Part shown: positions 54,241 to 61,099 of the stretch, piece after piece
Layout of the letters: each line of letters opens with the position of its first letter
How positions within the stretch are numbered: the first letter of the stretch is position 1
Source of the DNA: Rhodanobacter thiooxydans
GTDB taxonomy: Bacteria; Pseudomonadota; Gammaproteobacteria; Xanthomonadales; Rhodanobacteraceae
Length of the DNA: 64,000 bases
Assembly: GCF_021545845.1 (NCBI RefSeq)
Contig: NZ_CP088924.1
Coordinates: 62,001-126,000 of the forward strand
Direction of reading: 5' to 3'
The notes under the pieces: model-generated
Told to the model about the DNA's origin: nothing
Seen by the model: the letters and a program-made list of their open reading frames with translations, nothing else
Databases searched by the model: none
Position numbers and translations under genes: made by a program

Positions 54241-54272
54241 TTTACATTTTTGGGGGTTGGGCAAAATTAGCC
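54241..54272 (-). repeat. Right terminal inverted repeat of outer transposon
   Basis: 32 bases, identical in reverse complement to 8936-8967. It is followed directly by the second copy of the CACCA target duplication. Confidence 0.95.
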
Positions 54273-54277
54273 CACCA
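54273..54277. repeat. Target-site duplication, right copy (CACCA)
   Basis: Matches 8931-8935. The rhs reading frame continues directly from here. Confidence 0.93.
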
Positions 54278-55406
54278 CCTGGTGACCACGGGCGCGTATC
54301 CGCGCGCCTACGACGCGGCCGGGAACACCACGGGCAGCGTGGTCGGCGGGGAGACGTTCGGGTTCGCGTACAACAACCGCGGCCGGCTGGGGCTGGCGCA
54401 GCGGAATGGTGTCACTGCGGGCACCTACGTCTATAACGTGCTCGGCGAGCGTGTGGCGAAGGATGCGGGGAGCGCGACCACGCAGTTTGCCTACGACGAA
54501 GCCAGCCAGCTCGCCAGCGAGGCCACAGACGGCGGCTTCCGCGACTACGTGCGGCTCGGTGATCTGCCAGTGGCGGTCGTGGACACACCGGCTGGCGCGG
54601 CACCGGCGGAGGTGCGCTACATCCACGCCGATGGGCTGGGCTCGACGCGCGTGGTCACCGACCAGACGACGGCGCCTGTGTGGCGGTGGGCGTACGCGCG
54701 CAATCCGTTCGGCGAGCAACGCCCGGGCGGCACCTTCGATTTCGCGCTCCAGTTCCCGGGCCACTACGCCGACGCCGAGACCGGGCTGAAATACAACGTG
54801 CAGCGTTACTACGAGGCAACGCTGGGGCGGTACGGGCGGCCGGATCCGCTGGGGCTGGCCGCGGGGCCGAGCGTGTATGGCTACGTCGGCAGCGACCCAC
54901 TCGCCCTCATTGACCCGCTTGGCTTGGACTATATGGATACCCTGTGGGCGACGATCTACCGTGCGACGGGTGGTTGGTCTCCGCCGCAGCACACCGTAGA
55001 TTTCTGGGCCGGACTTGGCGATGGTGCATCGCTGGGGATCACCAGGTTGATCCGAAAAGCCGCAGGCACGGACGAGATGGTAGACCGATGCTCGTCGGCG
55101 TACTCCGTCGGCTCGTGGTCGTCGTTCGCGCTTGGTGCGGGCCGTCTAGCTTATGCCGGCCTCGCAAAGGCTGGGTCGCGCTTAGCCTCTTCAGGCCTTC
55201 AGGCGAGCGCATTTCGATCCGGCCTTCGCCGAGCATTTGGCGGCGGCCACTCTTTCCGCCCGCCGAACCTCGCCAAATACGGTACAGACGAGGCGCTGAG
55301 GGCCGCCGCAGGCAGAACGAACACAATCGGCAACGCATGGGGCGCTGCCGCGAGTATCAGCGGCTACTACGGCGCCACGGCTACTTCCTGCGACTGCACT
55401 CCCTAA
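54278..55406 (+). pseudogene. Rhs/YD-repeat protein, C-terminal fragment with variable tip
   Basis: Continuation of the gene at 5302. After one CACCA is removed the join reads GTHHLVTTGAYPRAYDAAGN, a normal YD repeat. It contains the end of the repeat shell and the core-terminal signature (YYEATLGRYGRPDPLGLAAG; then DPLALIDPLGLD). The final 165 residues after DPLGL form the variable C-terminal domain (Ala/Gly/Ser-rich, ending SGYYGATATSCDCTP), the place of the toxin in polymorphic Rhs systems; its activity is not recognised. A GTG at 54282 could allow internal translation, but the fragment is headless and is best treated as disrupted. Confidence 0.88.
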
Positions 55407-55427
55407 CCTCACCGCGAGAGCACAACA

Positions 55428-55796
55428 ATGCACACCTACCCATTGCGCAACGACTCTGGCCAAGTCGTCGCTTTTGAGATCGACAACATCTACGCCTCGC
55501 GGCGGACGATTTGCAAGCTCCTTCAGGCCGTCGACGGGGTAACCGACGTCGCTCTCGCTAGTGCGTTCGGTGGGAGCGATGACGTTCGCGTCCGCTTCGA
55601 CTTCCATAACCGCCAATACGTTGTCGTCGAACCGTTTGGCGATAACAGCAGGTACTGGGTCGGCCCAGCGAACAACGATTCCCCCTCCGAATCCGTCGCG
55701 CCACTGGAACGCGCCTTTAGCGTTTACCGTCCACCAGCCGCCCGGAAGATAATCGGCGACCTCCTGACACTTCGTTTCTTGAGCCGATGGAGATAA
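55428..55796 (+). CDS. Candidate immunity protein for Rhs C-terminal domain
   Basis: A 122-residue soluble protein 21 bases after the rhs stop. In Rhs loci the gene right after the variable tip usually encodes the cognate immunity protein, so this role is inferred from position. The sequence (VRVRFDFHNRQYVVVEPFGDNSRYW) suggests a small alpha/beta fold; no known immunity family is recognised. No signal peptide, consistent with protecting the cytoplasm. Confidence 0.5.
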   Translation: MHTYPLRNDSGQVVAFEIDNIYASRRTICKLLQAVDGVTDVALASAFGGSDDVRVRFDFHNRQYVVVEPFGDNSRYWVGPANNDSPSESVAPLERAFSVYRPPAARKIIGDLLTLRFLSRWR

Positions 55797-55844
55797 TCTG
55801 CGGATTCCGGTGACCACTGACCAGCATTCCGATGAAGCCTGAAC

Positions 55845-56156
55845 ATGCTGCTGCTACTGCCACTTGACGAAATCGACATTCCTAAGCGGCTCCGGGATGC
55901 ACCGGAGCCTACGGCAGCCCAAGTCAGGCGCTATATCGCAGCACAGGGCGGCAGTGTTGGCAGAAAGCGCAAGTCTCTAATGGTGCCGATCACGGTGCGC
56001 CGCGAATCCACAGGCCGATACACTGTCGTGGCGGGCGCCTTCAGGGTAAGGCTCGCTCGTTTGGCTAAGTCGGAAACTATCGCAGCGACACTCTGCGGCC
56101 TAGACGAAAGTCCCCAACCCACTTTTCCTTACGAGGATGATGTATGGGGGCCATGA
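55845..56156 (+). CDS. ParB-like-domain protein
   Basis: A 103-residue protein with a ParB/Srx-like pattern: LDEIDIPKRLRDAPEPTAAQ, then MVPITVRRESTGRYTVVAGA and FRVRLARLAKSETIAATL. The usual ERR-type box is altered (AFRVRLA). Such stand-alone domains occur on plasmids and integrative elements and can bind DNA or CTP; whether this one does is unknown. Its stop overlaps the next start (ATGA). Confidence 0.55.
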   Translation: MLLLLPLDEIDIPKRLRDAPEPTAAQVRRYIAAQGGSVGRKRKSLMVPITVRRESTGRYTVVAGAFRVRLARLAKSETIAATLCGLDESPQPTFPYEDDVWGP

Positions 56157-56494
56157 CCGAAGCCGAATGGCAGAATCTCTACGAGAACTTCGAGACCACG
56201 CGCATTCTTGCTGCGGTGGATTCAGTTGACAGCCTTCGGGACGAGTTGAACGACCGCGATCACGGCGCGCCACCCGTGATCCGCGATGACCTGCTCAAGC
56301 TTCATCAGCTCGCGATGGCCGTAGTCAACAACGGCGCACGACGCCAGGCCGGTGAGTTCTTCGACCTTGCCGGCGCATTGGGCGATCAGGTCAACGGCAT
56401 GATGGAGGCGTTGGAGCAGATTCGCGACACCTTGTCGGATCTCATGGGGCTGTATCCGGAAAGCCTGGATTACGCGGACGGAAGCGACGACTGA
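56153..56494 (+). CDS. Small acidic helical hypothetical protein
   Basis: A 113-residue acidic, predicted all-helical protein (MTEAEWQNLYENFETTRILA; RRQAGEFFDLAGALGDQVNG). The ATG that overlaps the stop of the ParB-like gene is preferred over one nine bases upstream. Function unknown; probably co-translated with the ParB-like protein. It converges with mqsA after an 11-base gap. Confidence 0.55.
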   Translation: MTEAEWQNLYENFETTRILAAVDSVDSLRDELNDRDHGAPPVIRDDLLKLHQLAMAVVNNGARRQAGEFFDLAGALGDQVNGMMEALEQIRDTLSDLMGLYPESLDYADGSDD

Positions 56495-56505
56495 TTCCGC
56501 GCCGG

Positions 56506-56907
56506 TCAGGCCGCCCTCACTTCATTCAACAGGTCAGGATGACGATCAAGCACCTTGAGCAACTTCACTAGCGCCAGCGGGGGCTTGGTCTTGCCGGTTT
56601 CGTACCGCGAGAACGCATTGACGCCACCGCCGAAGATCTCGGCCGCTTCGCGTTGGTCGAGTGCCAGCTTCTTTCGGACGCTGGCGATGAAACTGGGATC
56701 GACGATTGAGGCATTCACCTGTTTGTTGAAATCCAGCATCACCGCACTGGTTCGTACCGACTCGGCAACATCTAGGATCATTTCCCCGCAGATCGGGCAG
56801 AAGTCACCCGTGACGCTCGGAATGAGGGTCGATTCGCCCTTGTAGGTATAGGGCAGGTCGCGGGTGTCTCGCACCAGTTCCGCGCCTGCACACGATGGAC
56901 ATTTCAT
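56506..56907 (-). CDS. mqsA: MqsA antitoxin
   Basis: Antitoxin and repressor of the mqsRA pair. The N-terminal zinc domain has Cys3, Cys6, Cys37 and Cys40, the same numbers as E. coli MqsA, and the C-terminal Xre-type helix-turn-helix has GGGVNAFSRYETG with Asn97 and Arg101, the operator-contacting residues. 133 residues. I use the ATG giving MKCPSC; a TTG six bases upstream is possible. It starts two bases after the mqsR stop, with toxin first and antitoxin second, which is the reversed order characteristic of mqsRA. Confidence 0.96.
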   Translation of the reverse strand: MKCPSCAGAELVRDTRDLPYTYKGESTLIPSVTGDFCPICGEMILDVAESVRTSAVMLDFNKQVNASIVDPSFIASVRKKLALDQREAAEIFGGGVNAFSRYETGKTKPPLALVKLLKVLDRHPDLLNEVRAA

Positions 56908-56909
56908 GG

Positions 56910-57206
56910 TCAAAGCTCCTTGAAGGACACGATGAGCACGTCATCGATGACCGTCAGTTTCAGGTAGACCTCGCCAGCGGACGTGCTGGGCCGGTACACG
57001 TCTTGCCACACCCGATGATCCGCATGCGTAGTCATGCTCTTGTAGAAATCCTTCGGGGTCAGCGAGGCAACCACGCTGACGATGCCGTCAAAGTCGAAGC
57101 CCAAGGCAGCACCGCCAGTCAGGGCCGAGAACGTAGATCGCACCTTGCCGTCGGCAATCAAGGTCTTCACGACGGCCAGCTGGCAATGAGGCGTGCGTTT
57201 CTCCAT
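56910..57206 (-). CDS. mqsR: MqsR toxin, GCU-specific mRNA interferase
   Basis: RelE-fold ribonuclease that cleaves mRNA mainly at GCU and halts growth. 98 residues, the same length as E. coli MqsR, with the active-site residues Lys56, Gln68, Tyr81 and Lys96 conserved at identical positions (DFYKSMTTHADHRVWQDVYR; EVYLKLTVIDDVLIVSFKEL). The pair looks intact and functional. It is probably repressed by MqsA through the palindrome directly upstream. Confidence 0.96.
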   Translation of the reverse strand: MEKRTPHCQLAVVKTLIADGKVRSTFSALTGGAALGFDFDGIVSVVASLTPKDFYKSMTTHADHRVWQDVYRPSTSAGEVYLKLTVIDDVLIVSFKEL

Positions 57207-57217
57207 GCGGCAAGACT

Positions 57218-57230
57218 AACCTAATAGGTT
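57218..57230 (-). promoter_or_regulatory. MqsA operator and mqsRA promoter
   Basis: AACCTAATAGGTT is a perfect palindrome of the MqsA type (AACCT-N3-AGGTT), 12 bases upstream of the mqsR ATG. A further AGGTTAA half-site lies at 57244-57250. On the minus strand TTGCCA and TAGTCT spaced by 17 bases form a candidate promoter that the operator overlaps, fitting autorepression. Confidence 0.8.
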
Positions 57231-57446
57231 TAATTTGGCAAGTAGGTTAATTGTGCTGGTGCGCGCCGTCGCCATACCGACGCGAACACATCAATCGGCT
57301 AGGCCATTACTCTCTGGACGTGGATCGGTACCAGAGTGCCATGGCTAAAGACATCAAATTTGCCTTGTAGCCTCAATGGCTTAGGGTCCGTTTTGCGAAA
57401 ATTTCCGGAATCCCGGCCGAACCTCTACTGGCAGCACAGCATCCAT

Positions 57447-57491
57447 TTGGCAGTCCTGAGCGGACGGAGTAGGCTTGAACGCAAGTTCAAG
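57447..57491 (+). promoter_or_regulatory. SOS-type promoter and operator of the lexA-imuA-imuB cassette
   Basis: TTGGCA (57447-57452) and TAGGCT (57470-57475), 17 bases apart, form a candidate promoter. Overlapping its end is the palindrome CTTGAAC-GCAA-GTTCAAG (57474-57491), with the GAAC-N4-GTTC core known from LexA boxes of Gram-positive bacteria and some proteobacterial LexA2-type repressors. Position and symmetry suggest autoregulation by the LexA-like protein downstream. Confidence 0.7.
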
Positions 57492-57504
57492 ATATCCGCC
57501 CGCC

Positions 57505-58146
57505 ATGCCCCCCGCGCGCCGCTCCATCCCATTCGCGATGTCCGCCCCGATGGTGGAGGAGGCGCTGCGCTCCTACTACCGCAGGAACGGGATCTTCCCG
57601 AGCCTGGGCGAGCTGCTCGAGACGCTGCGCAGCAAGGGAATTACCAGCAAGGGCACGCTGGCCTGGATCATCGACCGGCTCGCGGACGCCGGCGTGGTGA
57701 CCCGAGGCCATGGTGGGCGCCTCAAGCCGGGCCACAACTTCGCAGGGTTCCCGGTCGGGCGGCCGGTACCCGCCGGCACGCCAGATACCGGCGACGCCGG
57801 CCCGCCCGAGCGCCTGTCGATCGACGCGTGGCTGGCCCCCAACCCGCACAAGACCGGCCTCGTGCCGATCAGCGGCCATTCCATGGTCGACGTGGGACTG
57901 CTGGACGGCGACACCGCCGTTTATGAGGCGCGAGAGGACGCGAAAGTCGGTGACATCGTGTACGCGCTGATCGATGGGGCAGAGACGCTCAAGCTGCTCG
58001 CGCGCGACGCGGCCGGTCGTTACCTCCTGCCGGCCAACAGCGATCCCCGGTACGGCCCCCAACGACCGAAGGAGTCGCTGCAGATCCTCGGCGTGGTGGT
58101 CGGCTCGTTCGGGCGCCGTCGAGGGCGCCGATCCGGGCTCGGGTGA
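57505..58146 (+). CDS. lexA2: LexA-like SOS repressor (LexA2 type)
   Basis: A 213-residue repressor with an N-terminal winged helix (MVEEALRSYYRRNGIFPSLG; SKGTLAWIIDRLADAGVV) and a C-terminal S24 peptidase domain. Catalytic Ser126 (SGHSMVDVGLLDGD) and Lys163 (ETLKLLARD) are present, and an Ala80-Gly81 bond (HNFAGFPVG) suits RecA-stimulated self-cleavage. A TTG start upstream would lie within the operator, so the ATG at 57505 is preferred; a third option is the Met 11 codons later. First gene of the imuA-imuB mutagenesis cassette. Confidence 0.87.
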   Translation: MPPARRSIPFAMSAPMVEEALRSYYRRNGIFPSLGELLETLRSKGITSKGTLAWIIDRLADAGVVTRGHGGRLKPGHNFAGFPVGRPVPAGTPDTGDAGPPERLSIDAWLAPNPHKTGLVPISGHSMVDVGLLDGDTAVYEAREDAKVGDIVYALIDGAETLKLLARDAAGRYLLPANSDPRYGPQRPKESLQILGVVVGSFGRRRGRRSGLG

Positions 58147-58155
58147 CGCGAGTCC

Positions 58156-58818
58156 ATGTCAGCGGTCCTCCACATGCCTTCGGAAGGCGACTTCCGCGTC
58201 GCCGGCGTCCGCCGCGCCGGCGAGGTTGCCGCGCAGCCTCACGGCACCGTCCCCAGTGGCCACCCTGAGCTGGATGCTGTGCTGCCGGGCGGGGGCTGGC
58301 CACGCGGCGCGCTAGTAGAGCTGCAGCTGGCCAACGCCGGCGTCGGCGAGCTTCAGTTGCTCACCGGTGCGCTGGCATGGCGTGGCCACGGGGCGCGAGT
58401 CGCCTTCCTCGATCCACCGGCCGAGCCGGGCTTGGCCGCCCTGAGTGCCGCGGGCTTGACCCCGAGCGCGATCACCGTCGCCCGCACACGAGATGACCGT
58501 GACCGCCGATGGGCCGCCGAACAGATCCTGCGCAGCGGTGGTTTCACCGCGACGCTGCTGTGGTGGGGCGCGCCACTGGATGATCGCGTGGCGCGCCGAC
58601 TCAGCCTGGCGATCGCGGCCAGCGGTGACCTGGCGTTTGTCTTTTGCCCGCCTTCGAGGGTGGCCAACGGCGTGCCTCTGCGGCTGTGCCTGCGCGCCGC
58701 GAGCACCGGCGCGCTGCAGGTCGACGTATTGAAGCGGCGCGGCCCACCAGTCGCCCCGGTGCGAATGGAGCGATCGAATGCTCTGGCTCGCCTGCCAATT
58801 TCCCTCGCTCGCCCTTGA
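58156..58818 (+). CDS. imuA: ImuA, translesion-synthesis accessory protein
   Basis: A 220-residue RecA/SulA-related protein of the ImuA-ImuB-DnaE2 damage-induced mutagenesis system. Typical start (VPSGHPELDAVLPGGGWPRG) and a degraded RecA-like core (GALVELQLANAGVGELQLLT; GARVAFLDPP) without a complete Walker A. Nine bases after the LexA-like gene and overlapping imuB by about 40 bases. It probably helps load the mutasome. Confidence 0.9.
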   Translation: MSAVLHMPSEGDFRVAGVRRAGEVAAQPHGTVPSGHPELDAVLPGGGWPRGALVELQLANAGVGELQLLTGALAWRGHGARVAFLDPPAEPGLAALSAAGLTPSAITVARTRDDRDRRWAAEQILRSGGFTATLLWWGAPLDDRVARRLSLAIAASGDLAFVFCPPSRVANGVPLRLCLRAASTGALQVDVLKRRGPPVAPVRMERSNALARLPISLARP

Positions 58819-60163
58819 GGTGCCGGCCGGGCCGGCCGACGTTGCCCGCGTTGCTGTCGACGGCACGGTTCGCCAAGCCTGTCCGCTGGCGACCGCCGCC
58901 GGCGTTCGACCCGGCATGCGCGTGACCACTGCCCGCGCGCTGGTCACGCCCCTCGACGTGCGCGTGACGGATGCCTCGCTGCGGAGCGGGGCGCTGGCAG
59001 ACCTTGCGCCCCGGCTGGCCACGATCACGTCGCAGGTCGTCCTGGTGCCGGAAGGCGACACCCTCCTTGGCGAGGTCGGCGCCAGCCAGCGCATGCTCGG
59101 AGGCCTGGCCGGGGTGCGCCGCGCGGCGCGGGCGGCGTTTGCCGACACCGGCGTGACCTGGCGCGCGGCGATCGCGCCGACGCCGGCGGCGGCGGCCGTC
59201 CTGGCCATGCACCGCCCGGGAACCACCGTCGTCGGCATGCCCGATCTCCGGTCGGCTCTTTCAGACCTGCCTGCCACCGCTCTCCCATTGCCGGCGGCGG
59301 CGCACCAGCTGCTGCGCCGTATCGGCGTGCATGACGTGGGCGAGGTGCTGGCGCTGCCCCGCGCCGGCTTGGCGCGCCGCCTGGGAGTGCCGGCGGTGAG
59401 CATGCTCGAGCGCCTGCTCGGCGAGCGGCCCGATCCACGGGAGAGCTGGGTGCCACCGGCCCGGTTTGTACGCGAGGCCGAGTGGGATGACCCGCTGGCG
59501 AGCGTGGAGGCCCTCCAATTCCCCTTGCGCCGCCTGCTGGGTGACCTGGCGGCGTACGTGGCATGCCGCGGCGAACGTGCCACGGCCTGGTCGCTCGTGC
59601 TGCGCACGGACGATCGCCGCGAGGCGGTGCTCACCGTGGCCGCGGCCGCCGGTACCGCCGATCCCCACCAGCTTCAGGTGCTGACCGTCGAGCGCGCGGC
59701 CGGGACGCCATGGCCTGGGCCGGTGGTCGGCCTGCAACTGCGTCTGGAGGCGACCCGAGAAGCGCCAGGTCCAGCGATGCTCTTCGCGCAAGATGGCGAC
59801 GAGCAACTGGTCGCGCTACTCGATCGCCTGCGCGCGCGCCTCGGCCATGACGCGGTCTACGGCCTTGCTCCGGTCGCTGATCCACGACCGGAGCGGACAC
59901 AGCGCCGTGTCCTGATCGGCGACGATGGCGCTGCTGTCGTCTCGCCGCGGCGCCGGCCTGCCTGGCTGCTACCGTCGCCGCAGCCGTGGCGGTGCGATCC
60001 GGCGCGGCTGATCGCCGGGCCAGAGCGCATGGAATCGGGCTGGTGGGACGGCGCCGACAGCCGACGCGACTACTGGGTGGCGCGCGGCGACGCCGGCGCC
60101 ACCTGGTGGGTTTACCAAGACCTGCGCACGAGCAACTGGTTCGTGCACGGTTGGTTCGGGTAG
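58778..60163 (+). CDS. imuB: ImuB, non-catalytic Y-family polymerase homologue
   Basis: A 461-residue ImuB (MLWLACQFPSLALEVPAGPA; YFAM-less palm). The acidic residues needed for polymerase catalysis in Y-family enzymes are absent, as in all ImuB; its role is as a hub that binds the beta clamp, ImuA and DnaE2. Helix-hairpin-helix region HQLLRRIGVHDVGEVLALPR near residue 175 and the C-terminal RDYWVARGDAGATWWVYQD and WFVHGWFG motifs are visible. Co-transcribed with imuA. Confidence 0.92.
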   Translation: MLWLACQFPSLALEVPAGPADVARVAVDGTVRQACPLATAAGVRPGMRVTTARALVTPLDVRVTDASLRSGALADLAPRLATITSQVVLVPEGDTLLGEVGASQRMLGGLAGVRRAARAAFADTGVTWRAAIAPTPAAAAVLAMHRPGTTVVGMPDLRSALSDLPATALPLPAAAHQLLRRIGVHDVGEVLALPRAGLARRLGVPAVSMLERLLGERPDPRESWVPPARFVREAEWDDPLASVEALQFPLRRLLGDLAAYVACRGERATAWSLVLRTDDRREAVLTVAAAAGTADPHQLQVLTVERAAGTPWPGPVVGLQLRLEATREAPGPAMLFAQDGDEQLVALLDRLRARLGHDAVYGLAPVADPRPERTQRRVLIGDDGAAVVSPRRRPAWLLPSPQPWRCDPARLIAGPERMESGWWDGADSRRDYWVARGDAGATWWVYQDLRTSNWFVHGWFG

Positions 60164-60179
60164 CCCTGTGGGCGCGGCG

Positions 60180-60911
60180 TCACTCCGGCTCACGCATTGG
60201 CGGGAAGAGCACCGTGTTCCGCACTGGCGAGTACTGCGCGCCCTGGCGCGCTGCCGTGGCGAGCTGCTGGGGCTGCCAGCCTTCGCCTACCAGGCGCCGG
60301 ATGACGTCCGGCGTGAGGGGCACAGCATCCTCCTGACCGAACACCTGGGCGATGGTCTCCTCGGTTGGCTGCACCGGCAACAGAAACTCCCGCAGTGCAT
60401 CGACCGGGTAGCCGGCAATCGCGCGGCGGCCGATGAGAGGATGATCAAGATCGACCTCGAAGAAGGCGCCGCGCAGCTCGTAGGTTCCCTCCCAGAGGAT
60501 CTGCAGCTGGTCGGGAAGGTCGCGGATCAAGGGCGACTGCCGCTGGCCCTGCCACATGAGACAGCACGCCTGGCGCCCGATGGGATCCAGCAGCCAGGCG
60601 TCTCCCTGACCGGTCGAGAAAACCAGGAAGGGCTGGGTGGCGGACGTTTCCGGTCCGGTGCCGACGATAGCCGCCTCGCCGCGTGCCTCCAGGGAGAGGA
60701 CGTGCTCGATGGTGGACTGGAGCGATCGCTCGTTCGCGACGCCTTCGGTCTCGCGCATGCAGAGCGTGACGTGATGCCAATGCTCATATCCCGCGGTGCG
60801 CGCAACGCGGTTCAACAGATCCGCATGCTTGCCGCCGCCGTTGCGCTGCAGGCGCTTAGCTTGCTTCTTGAGGGCTTCGACCTTCGCGGTCGTGGTGGGG
60901 ATAAAACGCAT
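60180..60911 (-). CDS. Hypothetical protein inserted between imuB and dnaE2
   Basis: A 243-residue soluble protein on the opposite strand to the mutagenesis cassette. The first 50 residues (VEALKKQAKRLQRNGGGKHA; LLNRVARTAGYEHWHHVTL) resemble a small helical domain found at the N-terminus of many plasmid- and ICE-encoded proteins; the rest (DAWLLDPIGRQACCLMWQGQ; FFEVDLDHPLIGRRAIAGYP) is not recognised. The stop lies 16 bases from the imuB stop. Its presence means dnaE2 needs its own promoter or read-through across an antisense gene. Confidence 0.65.
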   Translation of the reverse strand: MRFIPTTTAKVEALKKQAKRLQRNGGGKHADLLNRVARTAGYEHWHHVTLCMRETEGVANERSLQSTIEHVLSLEARGEAAIVGTGPETSATQPFLVFSTGQGDAWLLDPIGRQACCLMWQGQRQSPLIRDLPDQLQILWEGTYELRGAFFEVDLDHPLIGRRAIAGYPVDALREFLLPVQPTEETIAQVFGQEDAVPLTPDVIRRLVGEGWQPQQLATAARQGAQYSPVRNTVLFPPMREPE

Positions 60912-61099
60912 GACGCTGACTCCTCGCTGGAGGCGAACGCCCGGTGCTCACTGCCAAGATTCGCCTGCAGAGGGGAATCAGGAATTAGAGGGTGGAAGCC
61001 ATCCCGTAAGGGTCTGCCAACGGTGAGCAGCGGGCGCTGGCCGGCGCCAGATCAAATCCTAGCACGCGTCTGGACCGTTCGCGGGCGGCGGGCGTCGTG

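Larger units (their letters stand above)
8936..54272. mobile_element. Outer Tn3-family transposon, 45.3 kb, inserted in rhs
   Basis: Complete composite-looking Tn3-family element bounded by 32-bp perfect inverted repeats that begin GGCTAATTTTGCCC and flanked by a 5-bp duplication. Its own genes are a TnpT-like protein at the left end and a 1034-residue TnpA whose stop codon lies one base from the right repeat. Cargo that belongs to it, as opposed to the nested element, is the nine-gene minus-strand block from 38753 to 50856. A second Tn3-family transposon sits inside it. The identical repeats and intact duplication point to a recent insertion. Confidence 0.93.
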
